DNA of 64,000 nucleotides from Microbacteriaceae bacterium VKM Ac-2855 (GCA_013204985.1 JABMLG010000003.1:248001-312000); one strand, 5' to 3'; positions 24,855 to 33,983 are shown, numbered from the stretch's first letter. Made by a program: numbers and translations. The notes: a model not told the origin generated them from the sequence alone.

Positions 24855-24946
24855 CCGACGAGCCTATCCGCCCGCCGCCGCCGTTCGGCCGGGTGCCCAC
24901 TCTGCGGGGTGGCGCCGATCGCGGATGCTGTGCTGATCATAGGAGT

Positions 24947-25333
24947 GTGCCCACACGGATCCGCACCATCACCATCGACTGCCGCGACCCGTACGGCCTC
25001 GCCGAGTTCTGGGCGCTCGTCACTGACTACGCCGAGGACCCCGACGAACCGAACGTGCCCGGCGACGACGAAGCGTTCCTCGCCGGCCCCGACGGAGCGC
25101 CCGGCCTGCTCTTCGTCACCGTGCCGGAGCACAAGAGCGTGAAGAACCGGATGCACGTCGACATCGTGCCTGACAAGCGCACGCGCGATGCCGAGATCGC
25201 GTACCTGGTCGGGCTCGGTGCCCGGATGGTCGATGACCGCCGCGAGACCGACGGCACCGGTTGGGCGGTTCTCGCCGACCCTGAAGGCAACGAGTTCTGC
25301 GTCGAACGCAGCGACGCCGAGCGCGAGGCCTGA
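24947..25333 (+). CDS. VOC family (glyoxalase-like) protein
   Basis: From GTG 24947 the 128-residue protein has the glyoxalase/bleomycin-resistance fold: RTITIDCRDPYGLAEFWALVT, a middle HVDIVPDKR metal-ligand region, and LADPEGNEFCVERS. It matches the VOC glyoxalase-like group (PF18029 type) common in actinobacteria. AGGAG is one to two bases before this GTG, closer than usual, so the true start could differ, but an upstream start at 24893 gives a non-family leader. Function is unknown. Confidence 0.85.
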   Translation: MPTRIRTITIDCRDPYGLAEFWALVTDYAEDPDEPNVPGDDEAFLAGPDGAPGLLFVTVPEHKSVKNRMHVDIVPDKRTRDAEIAYLVGLGARMVDDRRETDGTGWAVLADPEGNEFCVERSDAEREA

Positions 25334-25367
25334 GCCCGCCGGCACCGCGCCGTCACCGCACCTTCGC

Positions 25368-26081
25368 TCAGGCCGCCTGACGCGAGGGCGTGGCGTAGTC
25401 GGCGTCGATCAGCACAGGCAGGTGGTCGCTCGTACCCTGGGGCAGCGTCGAGATGCGCTCGATGCTCATCAGATCCGAGATCGCGAAGTCGAAGTGTCCG
25501 CTGAAGTACCGGTACCGCGCGTAGGTCGGGGCGTCGCTGCGGGTGACGGAGTACCCGCTGGCGGTCATCCGGCGGTCGAGTCCCTTGAAGAACCAGGGGT
25601 AGTTGTAGTCGCCGACCATCAGGGTCGGCGCGTCCGGCGCGTAGCCGCGCATCGCGTCCAACGCCTCGTTGATCTGCTTGCGGCGCACCGAGTTCGCCGC
25701 CGAGAGCGGAGCGGCGTGGAAGGAGCCGACCACGATGCGTCCGCCGCGCCGGTCGTCCAGTCGCACGGCCAGGAGCCGCTCGTGCGCGGGCGACATCACG
25801 CGGTCGTGCATCGACTTGCTCAACTCGAAGGCCGAGCTGTCGACGAGGCTGAACCGCTCGGATCCGTAGTACACGGCGAGGCCGAGCCTGTTGCGAGCGG
25901 TGACGGCAGCGAGCCGCAATTCACCGATCTGCTCGGGCAGTTTGGTCGTGTCGCACTCCTGCAGGCACAGCACGTCCACGTCGTGCCGGGCGGCCAGGCT
26001 GGACAACTCGTGATGCGCGCGATGCTCCCGCAAGTTGTACGAGATCACACGGAGGGGGTGCGTCGAAAGCTCGTGCTCCAT
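25368..26081 (-). CDS. Endonuclease/exonuclease/phosphatase family protein
   Basis: The 237-residue protein has the EEP fold: VISYNLREH, the metal-binding Glu in VLCLQECDTTKL, SFHAAPLSAANSVRR, MVGDYNYP and the late TSDHLPVLID with the catalytic Asp-His pair. No signal peptide is present. It could be a nuclease, phosphodiesterase or lipid phosphatase; the fold alone cannot choose. It stands alone between a convergent VOC gene and putA. Confidence 0.88.
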   Translation of the reverse strand: MEHELSTHPLRVISYNLREHRAHHELSSLAARHDVDVLCLQECDTTKLPEQIGELRLAAVTARNRLGLAVYYGSERFSLVDSSAFELSKSMHDRVMSPAHERLLAVRLDDRRGGRIVVGSFHAAPLSAANSVRRKQINEALDAMRGYAPDAPTLMVGDYNYPWFFKGLDRRMTASGYSVTRSDAPTYARYRYFSGHFDFAISDLMSIERISTLPQGTSDHLPVLIDADYATPSRQAA

Positions 26082-26166
26082 GTTGGAAGTGTACGACTCG
26101 CACCCTGCCGGGAGGTTGCCATCGGATGAGGGCTTGCATCGAACGTGCGAAGCGGGCGTTGCCGAC

Positions 26167-26226
26167 GCGTCCCGCCGCGAAGCGTCCCGCCGAGAAGCGT
26201 CCCGCCGCGAAGCGTCCCGCCGCGAC
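26167..26226. repeat. 15-bp tandem repeat, four copies
   Basis: GCGTCCCGCCGCGAA is repeated four times with single-base changes (26167-26181, 26182-26196, 26197-26211, 26212-26226), just downstream of the putA stop. It lies in the gap between putA and the endonuclease-like gene. Copy number may vary between strains. Confidence 0.9.
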
Positions 26227-26246
26227 GCCTGTCGGTGACGCCCCGG

Positions 26247-29200
26247 CTAGATCAGCGCGTCGGTGAGGCCGTTCGGCGTGCCGAAGCGGTGCGCGGTGAT
26301 GCTGACCGCCTGTTCGCGCAGGAACGGCAGCAACTCGACCCGGCCGGATTCGGTGACCGGGTTCGCGTAGATCGCGACATCGGGGCGGCCGCCGGTCGCC
26401 TCGGCGAGCGACGACGCCGGGGCGCCGATCAGGCGGATGCGTCCGCGCACGTTCGCCGCGGACCGCAGCCACTGCGCATCCGTCTCGACGGCGGCCGGGA
26501 TGAGCGCTGCGAGTACACCCGGCAGCGCGACCGCGCTGGAGACGCGCACCGGCGCCGCCGCCAGGGTCGCAGCGGCGAGCACGCGCACCAGCTCGGCCAC
26601 CGGCGCCCCCTCGGCGAGACGGATGTGCACCGGCTCGATCACGGGCAGGTAGCGGAACACGTTCCGTTCGGCCGCCAGCCCCGAGACGTCGCTCGGGGAG
26701 CCGAAACGTTCGCGCCATGCCGCGGCGTCGCTGCCTGCCGCGCGGAACACCGCCTCGGCTGCAGCGGCGTCGAGCGCCTCGCGCGCTGCGGCCACGAGGC
26801 GGGCCACGGCGGGGGAGGTGATCGCATCCGCCGCCGAGGCCGGCGCGGAGCGCCACGAACCGAGACCCACCAGGTAGTTCGGGCCGCCGGCCTTCGTGCC
26901 GGGGCCGACCGCCGACTTCTTCCAGCCGCCGAACGGCTGGCGACGCACGATCGCGCCGGTGATGCCGCGGTTCACGTAGAGGTTGCCGGCCTGGATCGTG
27001 TCGAGCCAGGTGCCGATCTCGTTCGGGTCGAGCGCGTGCAGCCCCGAGGTGAGGCCGTAGTCGACCTCGTTGGCGATGGCGATCGCCTCCGCCAGGGTCG
27101 CGGCGGTCATCACCCCGAGCACGGGACCGAAGTACTCGGTGCGGTGGAACTCCGAGCCGCGAGCGACACCGGCGCGGATGCCGGGGGTCCACAGCGTCTC
27201 GGCGCGCTGCTCCGGCTGCAACAGCCAGCTCTCGCCATCGCCGAGCCGGGTCATGCCGTCGAGCAGCTTGCCGGTCGCGGGTTCGATGATCGGGCCCATC
27301 TGCGTGGCCGGGTCGCTCGGGTAGCCGACGGTGAGCGACGCGGCGGCGTCGAGCAGCTGGTTGCGGAACCGCTCGGACCGCGCCACGGAGCCGACGAGGA
27401 TCACGAGCGAGGCGGCGGAGCACTTCTGGCCGGCGTGCCCGAACGCCGACGAAACGACGTCCTTCACCGCGAGGTCGAGGTCGGCCGACGGCGTGACGAT
27501 GATCGCGTTCTTGCCGCTGGTCTCCGCGAGCAGCGGCAGATCGGGGCGGAAGGAGCGGAACAGCTCCGCCGTCTCGTACGCCCCGGTCAGGATCACACGG
27601 TCGATCTGCCCGTGCGCGATCAGGGTCGAGCCGAGCCCGCTCTCCGACACCTGCAGCAGCGTGAGCACCTCGCGCGGCACGCCGGCCGCCCACAGGGCCT
27701 CGGCGATCACCGCTCCGCACCGTTCGGTGAGTCCGGCGGGCTTGAGCACTACAGCGGATCCGGCGGCCAGCGCGGCGAGCACCGATCCGGCCGGGATCGC
27801 CACCGGGAAGTTCCACGGCGGGGTCACGAGCGTGAGCCGCGCGGGCACGAACTCGGCGCCGTCCACCGCATCGAGTTCGCGGGCGAGCTCGGCGTAGTAA
27901 TGCGCGAAGTCGATCGCCTCCGAGACCTCGGGATCGGCCTGGTCGAGCGTCTTGCCCGCCTCCGCGGCCATCACTTCGAGGAACAGGGCGCGTCGCGCCT
28001 CGAGCTCATCACCCACGCGGTGCAGGATGCGCGCCCGCTCGGCTCCGGAGCGGGTGCCCCAGGCGGTGCCGGCCGTCGCGGCCGAGACGAGGGTGCGATC
28101 GAGCTCTGCCGCATCCGTCACGCGGGCCTGCTCGATCGCGGCGACGCCGAGGGTCGACTCGCCGGCGCGCTCGAGCACCGCTCGAGCCCAGTCGCGGTTG
28201 GCAGCGACGGAGGCATCGGTGTCGGGGGTGTTCTCGAAGCGGCCCTCGCGCGAACGCTCCACCGCGGCGAAGCGGTCGCCGACGCGGTGCGCGGGCGGCA
28301 CCGTGTCGTCCAGTTCGGCGAGGGAGGCGAGGAAGCGCCGCTTCTCGCGCTCGAACAGTGCCTCGTTCTTCGACAGCTCGAACACGGCGCTCATGAAATT
28401 GTCCTGCGACGCCCCTTCCTCCAGACGGCGGATGAGGTACGCGATCGCCACGTCGAACTCGGCGGGAGCCACCACCGGCGTGTACAGCAGCAAGCCGCCC
28501 ACCTCGCGGCGCACCGCCTCCGCCTGGCCCTGCGCCATACCGAGCAGCATCTCGAACTCGATGCCGCCGCGGGCGCCGCGCTCACCCGCCAGCAGCCAGG
28601 CGTACGCGATGTCGAAGAGGTTGTGGCCGGCGACGCCGAGGCGCACGTTCCGCACCCGCTCCGGGGTGAGCGCGTAGTCGAGCACCCGCTTGTAATTCGT
28701 GTCGGAGTCCTGCTTGCGGTTCCAGGTGGCGAGCGGCCAGCCGTGCACCTCCGCCTCCACCTGTTCCATCGGCAGGTTCGCGCCCTTCACGATGCGCACC
28801 TTGATGCCGGCGCCGCCCCGTGCGCGGCGGGCGGCCGACCACTCCTGCAACCGGATCATCGCCGCGAGCGCATCCGGCAGGTAGGCCTGCAGCACGATGC
28901 CGGCCTCGAGATGCAGGAACTCCGGGCGGTCGAGCAGCTGGGTGAAGACCGCGATGGTGAGGTCGAGGTCTTTGTACTCCTCCATGTCGAGGTTGATGAA
29001 CTTCGCCGGGCGGGTCGCTGCGGCCTGCGCGAAGAGGGGTGCGAGCTTCTCGACGGTGTCGGCCAGGGCCTCGTCGAACGCCCACGGGTTGTGCGGAGCG
29101 ACCGCCGCCGACACCTTGATGCTGACGTAGTCGACGTCGTCGCGGGCGAGCAGGCGTTGCGCGCCGGCCAGGCGGCGACCGGCCTCGCGCTCGCCGAGCA

Positions 29201-29672
29201 CGGCCTCACCGAGCAGATTCACGTTGAGGCGGACGCCCTCGGTGCGGATCTTCGCGATGGCCGGGCCGAGCTTCGCATCCGTCGCGTCGACGATGAGGTG
29301 GCCGACCATCGCGCGCAGCACGCGGCGCGCGATCGGCACGACGACGCCGGGCAGGATCGGAGCCATCACGCCGCCGATGCGGACGGCGGCCCGCATCGGC
29401 GCGGGCAGGAAGCCGGGCACGTCGGGGGCGATCGCCTTCAGCGTGCGCGCCGCGACAGCGAGGTCCTCCGGGCGCACGACCCCGTCGACGAAACCGACGG
29501 TGAAGGCGAGGCCCTTCGGATCCTTCAGCACTCCGGCGAGCTGGGCGCCGGAGGCGTCGACGGTGTGCGCTTCGGCCTCGATCAGCCAGCGGCGCACCAG
29601 TGCGACGGTGCGGGCGGCGAGATCGCCGGTGTCGGCGGAGGACGGGACGGAGGCGGCGACGAGTTCGGTCAT
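26247..29672 (-). CDS. putA: Bifunctional proline dehydrogenase / L-glutamate gamma-semialdehyde dehydrogenase
   Basis: The 1141-residue enzyme converts proline to glutamate. The N-terminal half is an FAD-dependent proline dehydrogenase barrel (VSIKVSAAVAPHNPWAF, FINLDMEEYKDL, RLVKGAN-like IVKGANLPMEQ, YTPVV). The second half is an aldehyde dehydrogenase with TPPWNFPVAIP, the Glu in LLAETSGKNA and the catalytic Cys in GHAGQKCSAAS. A further C-terminal domain of about 170 residues follows. There is no N-terminal ribbon-helix-helix, so it is not a self-regulating trifunctional PutA. ATG 29672 (MTELVAAS) is used; GTG 29693 adds seven residues. The divergent LysR gene and the palindrome between them suggest local regulation. 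Confidence 0.95.
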   Translation of the reverse strand: MTELVAASVPSSADTGDLAARTVALVRRWLIEAEAHTVDASGAQLAGVLKDPKGLAFTVGFVDGVVRPEDLAVAARTLKAIAPDVPGFLPAPMRAAVRIGGVMAPILPGVVVPIARRVLRAMVGHLIVDATDAKLGPAIAKIRTEGVRLNVNLLGEAVLGEREAGRRLAGAQRLLARDDVDYVSIKVSAAVAPHNPWAFDEALADTVEKLAPLFAQAAATRPAKFINLDMEEYKDLDLTIAVFTQLLDRPEFLHLEAGIVLQAYLPDALAAMIRLQEWSAARRARGGAGIKVRIVKGANLPMEQVEAEVHGWPLATWNRKQDSDTNYKRVLDYALTPERVRNVRLGVAGHNLFDIAYAWLLAGERGARGGIEFEMLLGMAQGQAEAVRREVGGLLLYTPVVAPAEFDVAIAYLIRRLEEGASQDNFMSAVFELSKNEALFEREKRRFLASLAELDDTVPPAHRVGDRFAAVERSREGRFENTPDTDASVAANRDWARAVLERAGESTLGVAAIEQARVTDAAELDRTLVSAATAGTAWGTRSGAERARILHRVGDELEARRALFLEVMAAEAGKTLDQADPEVSEAIDFAHYYAELARELDAVDGAEFVPARLTLVTPPWNFPVAIPAGSVLAALAAGSAVVLKPAGLTERCGAVIAEALWAAGVPREVLTLLQVSESGLGSTLIAHGQIDRVILTGAYETAELFRSFRPDLPLLAETSGKNAIIVTPSADLDLAVKDVVSSAFGHAGQKCSAASLVILVGSVARSERFRNQLLDAAASLTVGYPSDPATQMGPIIEPATGKLLDGMTRLGDGESWLLQPEQRAETLWTPGIRAGVARGSEFHRTEYFGPVLGVMTAATLAEAIAIANEVDYGLTSGLHALDPNEIGTWLDTIQAGNLYVNRGITGAIVRRQPFGGWKKSAVGPGTKAGGPNYLVGLGSWRSAPASAADAITSPAVARLVAAAREALDAAAAEAVFRAAGSDAAAWRERFGSPSDVSGLAAERNVFRYLPVIEPVHIRLAEGAPVAELVRVLAAATLAAAPVRVSSAVALPGVLAALIPAAVETDAQWLRSAANVRGRIRLIGAPASSLAEATGGRPDVAIYANPVTESGRVELLPFLREQAVSITAHRFGTPNGLTDALI

Positions 29673-29684
29673 GGCACGAGTATC

Positions 29685-29698
29685 GTGTCGCACGACAC
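29685..29698. promoter_or_regulatory. Palindrome GTGTCG-CA-CGACAC in the putA/lysR gap
   Basis: GTGTCG and CGACAC are perfect inverse complements around CA, 13 bases upstream of the putA start codon and 67 bases before the divergent LysR gene. The site lies where a repressor or autoregulator could act. It is short and GC-rich, so it may also be chance. Confidence 0.4.
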
Positions 29699-29764
29699 TT
29701 CAGAAGAAGTGGCTCTTCCTTACCGGTATTCGTCAGTTCAGCCGATGCTTCTGCGAGGTGCTCC

Positions 29765-30658
29765 GTGCTCGATGTCCGCCGACTCGTGCTGCTGCGCGAG
29801 CTCTCCATCCGCGGCACCATCGCCGCCGTCGCCGAGGCGATGATCCTCAGCCCCTCGGCGGTCTCGCAGCAGCTGAGCCTGCTCGAGAAGGAGGCCGGGG
29901 TGGAGCTGCTGCGCAAGGCCGGGCGTCGTGTGCAGCTGACGCCGCAGGCCGAGCTGCTCGTCGCATCCGCGGGGGAGGTGCTCGACACTCTCGAGCGCGC
30001 GGAGGCCGAGATCCGCGCATCGCTGACGACGGTGCGCGGCACGGTGCGCGTCGCCGTGTTCCAGACCGCGGCGCTGGCGCTGATGCCCGCCGCCCTGCGG
30101 GCGATGGCGACCCGGCATCCGGAGGTTCGCGTCGAGATGGTGCAGCGCGAGCCCGAGCAGGCGCTGCACGACACCTGGGCACGTGACTTCGACCTGGTCA
30201 TCGCGGAGGAGTACCCGGGTCACTCGACGCCGTGGCTCGCGGGCCTGGACCGACGCGATCTGACCACCGACCCCATCCGGCTCGCGCTGCCGGCCGAGGC
30301 GGATGCGCTGCGACCGGTCGGCTCGCTGCTGCAGGCGCGCGAGCTGCCGTGGGTGATGGAGCCCCGCGGAGCCGCCTCGCGGCACTTCGCGGAGCAGCTC
30401 TGCCGCACGGCGGGCTTCGAACCGGATGTGCGGTACGAGACCGCGGATCTGCAGGCGCAGATCCGGCTGGTCGAATCGGGCAACGCGGTCGCGCTGATGC
30501 CTGATCTGGTCTGGGCGGGCCGCTCCACGAGCTGCAGGCTGCTGGAACTGCCGCGTCGCCCTCGCCGCACCATCTTCACAGCGCAGCGCACCGCCGGCCT
30601 GCCGTCGCCGGCACTCCGCGCCTTCCGGGACGCCCTGGCGGAGGCGGCCCGCGCCTGA
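29765..30658 (+). CDS. LysR-family transcriptional regulator
   Basis: From GTG 29765 the 297-residue product has an N-terminal LysR helix-turn-helix (LVLLRELSIRGTIAAVAEAMILSPSAVSQQLSLLEKEAGV) followed by a two-lobed effector domain (VRVAVFQTAALALMPAALRAM; VESGNAVALMPDLVW). It is transcribed away from putA, the usual LysR layout, and is the best candidate regulator of proline use, although co-occurrence is the only evidence. Confidence 0.92.
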   Translation: MLDVRRLVLLRELSIRGTIAAVAEAMILSPSAVSQQLSLLEKEAGVELLRKAGRRVQLTPQAELLVASAGEVLDTLERAEAEIRASLTTVRGTVRVAVFQTAALALMPAALRAMATRHPEVRVEMVQREPEQALHDTWARDFDLVIAEEYPGHSTPWLAGLDRRDLTTDPIRLALPAEADALRPVGSLLQARELPWVMEPRGAASRHFAEQLCRTAGFEPDVRYETADLQAQIRLVESGNAVALMPDLVWAGRSTSCRLLELPRRPRRTIFTAQRTAGLPSPALRAFRDALAEAARA

Positions 30659-30708
30659 CCCTGGGCCCCTTCCTGCCGCTGAGCCTCCCCCCGACCTGGC
30701 CCCCTCCT

Positions 30709-30776
30709 GCCGCGCTGTCGTTTTCGCCGCGCGCGGGTGGCATGCCACCCGCGCGCGGCGAAAACGACAGCGCGGC
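30709..30776. repeat. 68-bp perfect palindrome without a loop
   Basis: Each arm is 34 bases and mirrors the other exactly around GGCA|TGCC (centre between 30742 and 30743). Symmetry stops at A/G just outside. It falls between the end of the lysR gene and the stop of a convergent small ORF, so it can serve as a bidirectional terminator: an AAAACGACAG stretch on one side and CTGTCGTTTT on the other give short A/T tracts within the arms. Perfect symmetry over this length is rare and would extrude as a cruciform. Confidence 0.95.
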
Positions 30777-30778
30777 GG

Positions 30779-30949
30779 CTACTCGGGGTCGGCCTCCGGG
30801 TCGGCGTCCGTGCCGTGCGTGCCGTCCGTGGGGCCCCAGTCGGGCAGCGGCGGGTTCTGATCGGGGTCGTCCTCGACGCCGATGTCGTGCGAATGTCCGA
30901 TGGCGTCGATCGCCGGGTCGGGCCTGGTGTCGTTCTCGTTGGTGTCCAT
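30779..30949 (-). CDS. Small acidic hypothetical protein (56 aa)
   Basis: ATG 30949 to TAG 30779 gives 56 residues starting MDTNENDTRPDPAIDAIG and ending DADPEADPE, strongly acidic and proline-rich, without hydrophobic segments. Similar short acidic tail-only proteins are common orphan genes in Microbacteriaceae. The stop touches the 68-bp palindrome. No function is recognised; codon choice and GC-rich third positions support coding. Confidence 0.55.
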   Translation of the reverse strand: MDTNENDTRPDPAIDAIGHSHDIGVEDDPDQNPPLPDWGPTDGTHGTDADPEADPE

Positions 30950-31072
30950 GCTGCCGACGCTACGCCGACCCCGCTCATCCGTCGACGGACTTGCGCCGCG
31001 CGGGTGTTCCGGTCACGTGTGCACCGACCGCCGCCCGCGGGTGGCCGAAAGACGGGTGTGCCGGGCGGCGCC

Positions 31073-31624
31073 TCAGCCCACGCGATCGCGCACCGGGTCG
31101 AGCGCGGTCTCGGCCGCCCAGGCCGCCGCATCCGCCACGTCGGCGCGCGCGAGCCCGAGGTCGCGGTGCAGCGTGACCCAGGTCGCGGCGCTGTCGAGGT
31201 GCGTCAACGCCGCCACCAGGTGACGCCGCTCCCGCTCCTCGACACCGGCCAACTCGGTGTCGACGGCCGTGCGGATGCGCAGTGCCCGCGGCGAATCCGG
31301 GGTCGCGTCGCGGATGCCGGTCTCCGCCGACACGTAGGCCAGCTCGGGCCGACTGTCGTACGCCTCCATCGACACGCGCAGCGCGAGCGGCAGGTCGAAC
31401 ACCGAGTCGAACGGCACCGGGGTGAAGACGTGCTCCTCGATCCACGCGCCCGCCGCTGCGAGCAGGTCGCTGCGCGTCGGGTAGTACCGGAAGATGGTGC
31501 GCTCGCCGACACCGGCGCGACGGGCGATGAGCTTGTACGAGACGTCGTCCGAACCGACCTCTTCGATCACCTCGATCAACGCGCCGAGGATGACCTCCTG
31601 CGTGCGCGAGGTCTCGCCGGTCAC
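31073..31624 (-). CDS. TetR-family transcriptional regulator (downstream of tandem pair)
   Basis: The 183-residue protein has a TetR helix-turn-helix (IARRAGVGERTIFRYYPTRSDLLAAAGAWIEEHV) followed by a helical ligand domain. GTG 31624 overlaps the stop of the neighbouring TetR gene (GTGA), so the two are translated together. The DNA-reading segments of the two are very alike (ERTIFRYYPTRSDLL here, ERTVFRQFPTRSHLL there), suggesting duplication. They may act as a heterodimer or bind related sites. Probable targets are the upstream NCS1 permease genes of the same operon. Confidence 0.88.
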   Translation of the reverse strand: MTGETSRTQEVILGALIEVIEEVGSDDVSYKLIARRAGVGERTIFRYYPTRSDLLAAAGAWIEEHVFTPVPFDSVFDLPLALRVSMEAYDSRPELAYVSAETGIRDATPDSPRALRIRTAVDTELAGVEERERRHLVAALTHLDSAATWVTLHRDLGLARADVADAAAWAAETALDPVRDRVG

Positions 31625-32181
31625 GGCGACACCCGCGGGCGCACCCGCAGAGCGGTGAGTGTCCGCGTGACGCTCTCGTCGAAGCCGTCGGCGATCTCAT
31701 CCGCGTCCATGTCGAACACCGAGCGCATCCGCGCCCAGAAGGGCGCTCCGGCCACCAGCCGCAGGCCGGCCAGCGCGCGCTGGCGGTCGCGCGCGTTCAG
31801 TGCCGGGTACTCGGCCTGCAGCAGCTCATCGAGCATCCGGGTCATCTCGGTGCGACCGGATGCGCCGGTCGGCGACATCGTCGCGGCTCGCGCGGTCAAC
31901 GCGGCGAAGGCGGGGGAGGCGTCGAACTCGCGATAACCGCGTCGCACAGCGGCGCGGAACTCGTCGAAGCTGGTGAACGCCAGCGGAGTGAACTCGTGGT
32001 GGTCGATCCACTCCGCGACGCCCTCGAGCAGGTGCGAGCGCGTCGGGAACTGGCGGAACACCGTGCGCTCCGAGACCCCGACCTGCTCGGCGAGCATCCG
32101 GAAGCTGATGTCGTCGAACGGATGCTCGCGCAGCAGCGCGGTCGCCGCGCGGAGGATCGCCGCAGACGTGTCGTCGGCCAC
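31621..32181 (-). CDS. TetR-family transcriptional regulator (upstream of tandem pair)
   Basis: From GTG 32181, seven bases after the permease stop, the 186-residue protein shows SAAILRAATALLREHPFDDISFRMLAEQVGVSERTVFRQFPTRSHLL, a TetR DNA-binding domain, then a helical C-terminal domain ending RVRPRVSP. An in-frame extension to 32379 lies within the permease gene and is not protein-like. GGGGATGAG upstream acts as ribosome binding site. It sits at the end of a leftward operon with two NCS1 permeases and may sense their substrate. Confidence 0.85.
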   Translation of the reverse strand: MADDTSAAILRAATALLREHPFDDISFRMLAEQVGVSERTVFRQFPTRSHLLEGVAEWIDHHEFTPLAFTSFDEFRAAVRRGYREFDASPAFAALTARAATMSPTGASGRTEMTRMLDELLQAEYPALNARDRQRALAGLRLVAGAPFWARMRSVFDMDADEIADGFDESVTRTLTALRVRPRVSP

Positions 32182-32188
32182 GAGCCGC

Positions 32189-33856
32189 TCATCCCCGCCG
32201 TGGAGGGTCAGCCGGCAGCACCAGGGTTCCGCTGGAGTCGAGGGCGAGCGCGAGGGACGAGACGTACTGCTTCTCTCCGTTCGGTCCCGGCTGGTTCGAG
32301 AGCAGCATGTCGGGCCGTTCGAAGAGGTACCCCGTGACGTGGCAGCGCAGCCGCTCGGCTGAGGGATTGCCGTCGGCATCCAGCATCGGCAGATCGATGC
32401 CGTCGTCGCGGCGGCGCAGGTAGTACCGCCCTCGGGTGGCCAGCGCCATCAGTGGTGTCGCCACGAACGCCACCACGATCGCGACCAGCACGGAGTAGGG
32501 GCGGGCTTCATCGCCCAGTGCTCCCGCGAACACGGCGATGGAGCCACCGGATGCGAGCACGAGCGAGACCATGCCCACAGGATTCCACGAGTACAGCATC
32601 CCGCGGCGGAACTCCGGGTAGCTCGGCGAGAGCCTGAGCACCTTCTTGTTGATCGTGATGTCGGTGGCGACGGTGACCAGCCAGGCCATCGCGAGGTTCG
32701 CGTAGAAACCCAGCACCGTGCCCAGCAGGCTGAACACGTCGACCTGCATCAGCACCAGCGCGACGGCCAGGTTCGCGACGACGAACACGGCGCGGCCGGG
32801 GTAGCGCCTCGTGATCCGGGTGGTCACGTTGGTCCAGGCGAGCGAGCCGGAGTAGGCGTTGGTCACGTTGATCTTGATCTGGGCGAGCAGGATGAGCGCG
32901 AGAGCGAGCGTGATCGCCAGCCAGTCGGGCATCAGCGACTCGTACAGTCCGAGGAACTGGTGCACCGGCTCCGCGGCGACGGGCATCATGTCGGAGCCGA
33001 ACGTCGCGATCAGGTAGACGGCGAGGAAGACGCCGATGACCTGCTTGATCGCGCTGAAGAAGACCCAGCCCGGCCCGGCCGCGATCAGCGCGACCCACCA
33101 GCCCCGGGTATTCGCGCGTGTCTTCGGCGGCATCGCACGCAGGTAGTCGATCTGCTCCGCGAGCTGCGGGATGAGCGCGAAGCAGACGCTCGCGCTCGCG
33201 ACGATCGCGCCCGCATCCAGCCCGGCGGATCCGCCCGTGAAGTTCAGGAACGCCCGCATCGATCCGGGCTCGGCGATGAGCAGGTAGCCGATCGGCAGCA
33301 GCGCCAGCAGCAGCCAGAGCGGGGTGGTCCAGTTCTGCAGGCGCTCGAGCGCCCGCATCCCGTAGACCACGATCGGGATCACCACCAGGGTGCAGATGAT
33401 GTAGCCGATCCAGCGCGGCAGGCCGATCGCGACGTCGAGGCCCTGCGCCATGATCGCGCCTTCGAGCGCGAAGAAGATGATGGTGAACAGCGCGAAGATC
33501 ACGTTCGTGACCACGCTGCCGAGGTAGCCGAATCCGGAGCCGCGGGTGATCAGGTCGAGATCGAGATTGAAGCGAGCGGCGTAGAGCGCGAGCGGCAGGC
33601 CGGTCAGGAAGATGATCACCGTGGCGAGCAGGATGCCCAGCAGGGCGTTCGGGGTGCCGTGCTGCAGGCCGATGTTCGCACCGATCGAGAAGTCCGCGAG
33701 GAAGGCGATGCTGCCGAGGGCCGTCGCGCCGACGGCGCCCGCCCGCCAGCGGCGGAAGCTGCGCGGCACGTACCGCAGCGCGTAGTCCTCGAGACTGTCC
33801 TCGGCCGCGAAGCGGGCGTTGCCGTCGCGCGCCTCCTGGCGTTCCGTGCGACTCAT
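32189..33856 (-). CDS. NCS1-family purine/cytosine permease-like transporter (second copy)
   Basis: The 555-residue membrane protein has about twelve helices and NCS1 features: SLEDYALRYVPRSFRRW before helix 1, DFSIGANIGLQ, ITRGSGFGYLGSVV and NAYSGSLAWTN. A soluble C-terminal extension of about 90 residues (YYLRRRDDGIDLPMLDADGN; CHVTGYLFERPDML) is unusual for the family and is shared with the paralogue at 33984-35669. ATG 33856 follows AGGAG by eight bases. NCS1 carriers import nucleobases, hydantoins or related ureides by cation symport. The neighbouring urease genes suggest a urea-yielding substrate, by inference. Confidence 0.88.
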   Translation of the reverse strand: MSRTERQEARDGNARFAAEDSLEDYALRYVPRSFRRWRAGAVGATALGSIAFLADFSIGANIGLQHGTPNALLGILLATVIIFLTGLPLALYAARFNLDLDLITRGSGFGYLGSVVTNVIFALFTIIFFALEGAIMAQGLDVAIGLPRWIGYIICTLVVIPIVVYGMRALERLQNWTTPLWLLLALLPIGYLLIAEPGSMRAFLNFTGGSAGLDAGAIVASASVCFALIPQLAEQIDYLRAMPPKTRANTRGWWVALIAAGPGWVFFSAIKQVIGVFLAVYLIATFGSDMMPVAAEPVHQFLGLYESLMPDWLAITLALALILLAQIKINVTNAYSGSLAWTNVTTRITRRYPGRAVFVVANLAVALVLMQVDVFSLLGTVLGFYANLAMAWLVTVATDITINKKVLRLSPSYPEFRRGMLYSWNPVGMVSLVLASGGSIAVFAGALGDEARPYSVLVAIVVAFVATPLMALATRGRYYLRRRDDGIDLPMLDADGNPSAERLRCHVTGYLFERPDMLLSNQPGPNGEKQYVSSLALALDSSGTLVLPADPPRRG

Positions 33857-33915
33857 CCGCGACTCCTCTCGGCCGATCGATGCTCCCACCCCGACGTTTC
33901 CCCCACGTTTCACGA

Positions 33916-33962
33916 GGGTTGTCACTCCGTCCCGCTTCGGGTGCGGTACGGAGTGACAACCC
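33916..33962. repeat. Hairpin with 15-bp perfect arms between the two NCS1 genes
   Basis: GGGTTGTCACTCCGT (33916-33930) pairs with ACGGAGTGACAACCC (33948-33962) across a 17-base loop. It stands 21 bases after the first permease's stop and ahead of the second permease's start on the minus strand. It may stop or dampen transcription between the paralogues. There is no T-tract. Confidence 0.85.
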
Positions 33963-33983
33963 CCGGGCTGGAGGGGCAGGGCG

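Noticed and set aside
26100-26240. Short tandem repeats considered as a CRISPR array
   Set aside because: Units are 15 bases, contiguous and without spacers, so it is a simple tandem repeat.
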